The notes below the pieces were generated by a model that had not been told where the DNA came from, made no database searches, and was given only the letters and a program-made list of their open reading frames with translations. A stretch of 9,551 bases of DNA, from contig PKTC01000205.1 of assembly GCA_002869305.1 (NCBI GenBank), positions 1-9,551 on the forward strand. The letters are read 5' to 3'. The position numbers and the translations under genes were made by a program. Shown here in pieces: positions 8,099 to 9,551 of the stretch. Each line of letters begins with the position of its first letter. Position 1 is the stretch's first letter. The DNA comes from Marinilabiliales bacterium (lineage in GTDB: Bacteria; Bacteroidota; Bacteroidia; Bacteroidales; UBA12077).

Positions 8099-8382
8099 AG
8101 AAACGTAAACTTTGGGTTAAAAGAAAATTAGCTGCTTTTTGAAATTACTTTTGTAAATTTACTGAAATATACCATATAAAAACTCATTGAGTATTAAATA
8201 TACAAATTTTTTAACAAATTCGTTATAAATCTATGACAATTGAAAGCGTTTATGGCACAATTCGTGAAGCTATAATACAATTCAATAAGTAAGAATCTCT
8301 AACGGATAATATACAAAGAAGATAAGGCATATTATAAAGTAAAAGTAATATTAACAAATAGAAATAAATAAAACCTGCAGTT
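8099..8382. other. Divergent intergenic region (284 bp), presumably two promoters
   Basis: This very AT-rich region separates the kinase gene (leftward) from the secreted-protein gene (rightward) and should contain both promoters. I see no well-supported pair. TACTTTTG at 8146-8153 matches the TAnnTTTG -7 consensus on the + strand, but it lacks a correctly spaced -33 box and lies 230 bp before the rightward gene. An imperfect inverted repeat (AAATTAC, TTTT, GTAAATTT, 8142-8160) surrounds it and could be an operator or chance in AT-rich DNA. A 19-codon open frame lies at 8233-8292. No terminator, tRNA or riboswitch is recognisable. Confidence 0.4.
8233..8292 (+). CDS. Possible small ORF (19 codons), doubtful
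   Basis: ATG 8233 to TAA 8292 encodes MTIESVYGTIREAIIQFNK, a plausible short amphipathic helix. The segment is less AT-rich than the DNA around it, which makes it stand out. There is no Shine-Dalgarno, no recognisable family and no known leader-peptide pattern. It could be a small protein, a gene remnant or chance. It lies 90 bp before the secreted-protein gene. Confidence 0.15.
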   Translation: MTIESVYGTIREAIIQFNK

Positions 8383-9240
8383 ATGAAAAAAATCATTTTG
8401 GCACTTATTATTGGAATCTCTGCTCTTTCTGTAAAAGCGCAAGAGTATCTTCCTACTGAAGCGGATTTAAATCAATTTTTAAATTCTAAATTGTATGTGG
8501 TTCTAGAATCAAATCCTATCGCAGCATATAATTTTAAAATCCAGGAAGCTGTAAAAAACGCATGGGAACTAACCGATTTTGAATTTATATCTTTGGAACA
8601 GTTTGAGGAAATGTACAACGATCCTGACAAATCCTTTTTAATGATGACTCAGGTTGTTTTTCAGAACGATAAAACAAAGGTTAGGTATAATTTTTTAAGC
8701 ATGTTCATTGGTAAACCCGGATTGGATGGCTTTGAAGATTTACCTGACATTGCAGCTATTCCATTAGCTTATACTGAGGTTGACGAGGAATTCTGGGTAT
8801 ATAAGATTGAGTCATTGGTTAGGTTTATGCAAACGCATATTCAGAATATGAAAAATAATCCTGACATGATAAAGAAAAATATCTTCCAGTATTATAATGA
8901 AAACACCAAAGATATTAAGCAGAAAACTCTTTATTTAGTAAAAGATGAGGTTGCTCCTGACATTAATACAGAAGCTAAGATAAAAAAGATTTATCCATAT
9001 AAAGTTAAATTTGTAACACGTGATGAGATTGAAGAAGCGATAGAAAGTCGTGATGAAAGTGTAGTTTATCTTCACAAGGTTGGGCCACAAGGAACCCGTT
9101 TAAGAGCTCGATGTTATAAAATAATAATTGGAGCAAAAGATGCGAATTTCTACTATTTTAATTATCACTGGGTTCAAAAAGGTAAAAACTTTGATGGATT
9201 TCTGGATAAAGACTTTAAGGAATTAACCAAAAAGAAATAA
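8383..9240 (+). CDS. Secreted protein of unknown function
   Basis: I do not recognise this 285-residue protein. It starts with a clear Sec signal peptide (MKK, a hydrophobic core, then SVKAQ; probable cleavage after A19). No lipobox cysteine is present, so it should be soluble in the periplasm or exported. The only cysteine is C244. The mature part is mixed alpha/beta, rich in aromatic and charged residues, with no transmembrane helix. Visible blocks include NAWELTDFEFISLEQFEEMY (59-78), IQNMKNNPDMIKKNIFQYYN (153-172) and a C-terminal FNYHWVQKGKNFDGFLDKDF (259-278). This resembles many lineage-restricted Bacteroidota hypothetical proteins. It has its own terminator just downstream and is divergent from the hybrid kinase, so it is probably a single-gene unit. 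The ATG at 8383 is favoured because the signal peptide begins there. Confidence 0.85.
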   Translation: MKKIILALIIGISALSVKAQEYLPTEADLNQFLNSKLYVVLESNPIAAYNFKIQEAVKNAWELTDFEFISLEQFEEMYNDPDKSFLMMTQVVFQNDKTKVRYNFLSMFIGKPGLDGFEDLPDIAAIPLAYTEVDEEFWVYKIESLVRFMQTHIQNMKNNPDMIKKNIFQYYNENTKDIKQKTLYLVKDEVAPDINTEAKIKKIYPYKVKFVTRDEIEEAIESRDESVVYLHKVGPQGTRLRARCYKIIIGAKDANFYYFNYHWVQKGKNFDGFLDKDFKELTKKK

Positions 9241-9256
9241 TTTTAAAACGTAAGAT

Positions 9257-9286
9257 AAAATGGATGGCAATTGCCATCCATTTTTT
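9257..9286 (+). terminator. Rho-independent terminator after the secreted-protein gene
   Basis: A perfect 28-bp palindrome (9257-9284) folds into a hairpin with the stem TGGATGGC/GCCATCCA and an AATT loop, flanked by AAAA on the left and a run of T to 9286 on the right. It begins 17 bp after the stop codon. The A/T flanks on both sides would allow it to work in both directions, but the only gene ending here is the rightward one. Confidence 0.9.
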
Positions 9287-9303
9287 ATGTTCTGTGGCTT
9301 TCA

Positions 9304-9335
9304 TTTTAGAAGACTTTAATTTTATTCTATATTTG
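9304..9335 (+). promoter_or_regulatory. Bacteroidota-type promoter for hisS
   Basis: TATATTTG at 9328-9335 is a perfect match to the Bacteroidota -7 consensus TAnnTTTG. A TTTT at 9304-9307, three of four bases of the TTTG -33 box, lies 20 bp upstream, a normal spacing. The predicted transcript would start near 9342, giving a leader of about 20 nt before the ATG at 9362. It sits just downstream of a terminator, as expected for a new transcription unit. Confidence 0.6.
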
Positions 9336-9350
9336 CAGAATAATTTTAAA

Positions 9351-9355
9351 AAGGA
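9351..9355 (+). promoter_or_regulatory. Shine-Dalgarno-like site of hisS
   Basis: AAGGA at 9351-9355 is spaced 6 bp from the ATG at 9362. Most genes in this window lack such a site, so it supports both the start codon and active translation of this gene. Confidence 0.5.
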
Positions 9356-9361
9356 CAATAA

Positions 9362-9526
9362 ATGGCTGCACAAAAACCATCTGTTCCAAAAGGCACAAGA
9401 GATTTTTCACCAACCGAAATGGTGAAACGCAATTTTATTTTCGATACCATAAAAGATGTTTTTAAGAGATATGGATGTAAAAAAAGTTGGAATAGTTTCT
9501 TGTGTTGGTACTTTAAGAGAGGCTAG
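9362..9526 (+). CDS. hisS: Histidyl-tRNA synthetase N-terminus, interrupted after about 38 codons
   Basis: The first 38 residues match the start of Bacteroidota histidyl-tRNA synthetase, which charges tRNA-His in the cytoplasm: PSVPKGTRDFSPTEMVKRNF, then IFDTIKDVFKRYG. In the family this is followed directly by a segment like QPIETPAME and the class II motifs. Here, after G38 (codon 9473-9475), the frame reads CKKSWNSFLCWYFKRG and stops at TAG 9524-9526, with no resemblance to the family. None of the other forward frames restores the expected sequence, so this is not a simple one-base frameshift. It is better explained by a junction to unrelated DNA at about 9470-9478. The upstream promoter and ribosome-binding site look normal, so the gene start itself appears intact. 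Confidence 0.85.
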   Translation: MAAQKPSVPKGTRDFSPTEMVKRNFIFDTIKDVFKRYGCKKSWNSFLCWYFKRG

Positions 9527-9551
9527 TGCTTTTGCGGAAATACTTAGAGAT
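9471..9551 (+). CDS. Start or internal piece of another coding sequence, possibly DUF1847-like
   Basis: One frame away from hisS, the last 81 bases are fully open and read like real protein: VKKVGIVSCVGT then LREASAFAEILRD, running off the window edge. The pattern of a beta strand (KVGIVSCVG) followed by a helix (REASAFAEIL) resembles the middle of DUF1847 metal-binding proteins, as I recall them (KIGIAFCxGLxxEAxxLAEIL). If so, it is an internal piece of that gene and the ATG at 9471 is accidental. The alternative, a genuine start at 9471 overlapping hisS, would not explain why hisS loses its sequence at the same point. The family assignment is tentative. Confidence 0.35.
   Translation, partial: MDVKKVGIVSCVGTLREASAFAEILRD

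Noticed and set aside
9471..9551. Right-end sequence as the anticodon-binding domain of hisS (internal deletion)
   Set aside because: That domain also has a strand-helix pattern, but it is in a different frame and SCVGTLREASAFAEIL fits it less well than a DUF1847-like segment. I could not exclude it fully without a search.

Overview
The window looks like chromosomal DNA from a Bacteroidota bacterium, probably a member of the Bacteroidales/Marinilabiliales-type lineages. It is AT-rich. Genes have few Shine-Dalgarno sequences, and one perfect TAnnTTTG-type -7 promoter box lies before hisS. It also carries protein types typical of the phylum: a double seven-bladed Reg_prop/Y_Y_Y sensor, a DUF3667 zinc-ribbon membrane protein and a long UbiD-type decarboxylase. 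The genus cannot be named from the sequence alone.

Layout, left to right. Bases 3-164 are the C-terminal end of enolase (eno, + strand), closed by a clear Rho-independent terminator at 186-236. A 633-residue UbiD-family prenyl-FMN decarboxylase follows at 270-2171 (+) with all expected metal-binding and catalytic residues. After 73 bp comes a 1099-residue membrane receptor at 2245-5544 (+): signal peptide, fourteen propeller blades, Y_Y_Y domain, one transmembrane helix, coiled coil and a cytoplasmic SpoIIE/PP2C phosphatase. Only 5 bp beyond its stop codon, a minus-strand pair ends against it. This pair is a hybrid histidine kinase (8098-6362), whose ATP-binding domain appears degenerate, followed by a DUF3667 membrane protein (6344-5550) that probably starts at TTG. 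A 284-bp intergenic region separates the kinase from a divergent gene for an unrecognised secreted protein (8383-9240, +), which ends in a perfect-palindrome terminator. Finally, hisS begins at 9362 (+), but its reading frame loses all resemblance to histidyl-tRNA synthetase after about 38 codons.

How the genes fit together. eno, ubiD and hisS are housekeeping or metabolic genes. The middle of the window is a signalling block with two different outputs placed tail to tail: a phosphatase-type receptor (usually acting on anti-sigma/anti-anti-sigma partners, none of which is visible here) and a hybrid kinase with an intact H-box and receiver but no recognisable G1 or G2 ATP-lid glycines. The two strongest points for follow-up are this apparent pseudokinase and the abrupt break in hisS about 75 bp from the window's right end. 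The break looks like a chimeric junction to an unrelated coding sequence (DUF1847-like), either an assembly artefact or a real rearrangement. I found no CRISPR array, tRNA, rRNA or insertion sequence.
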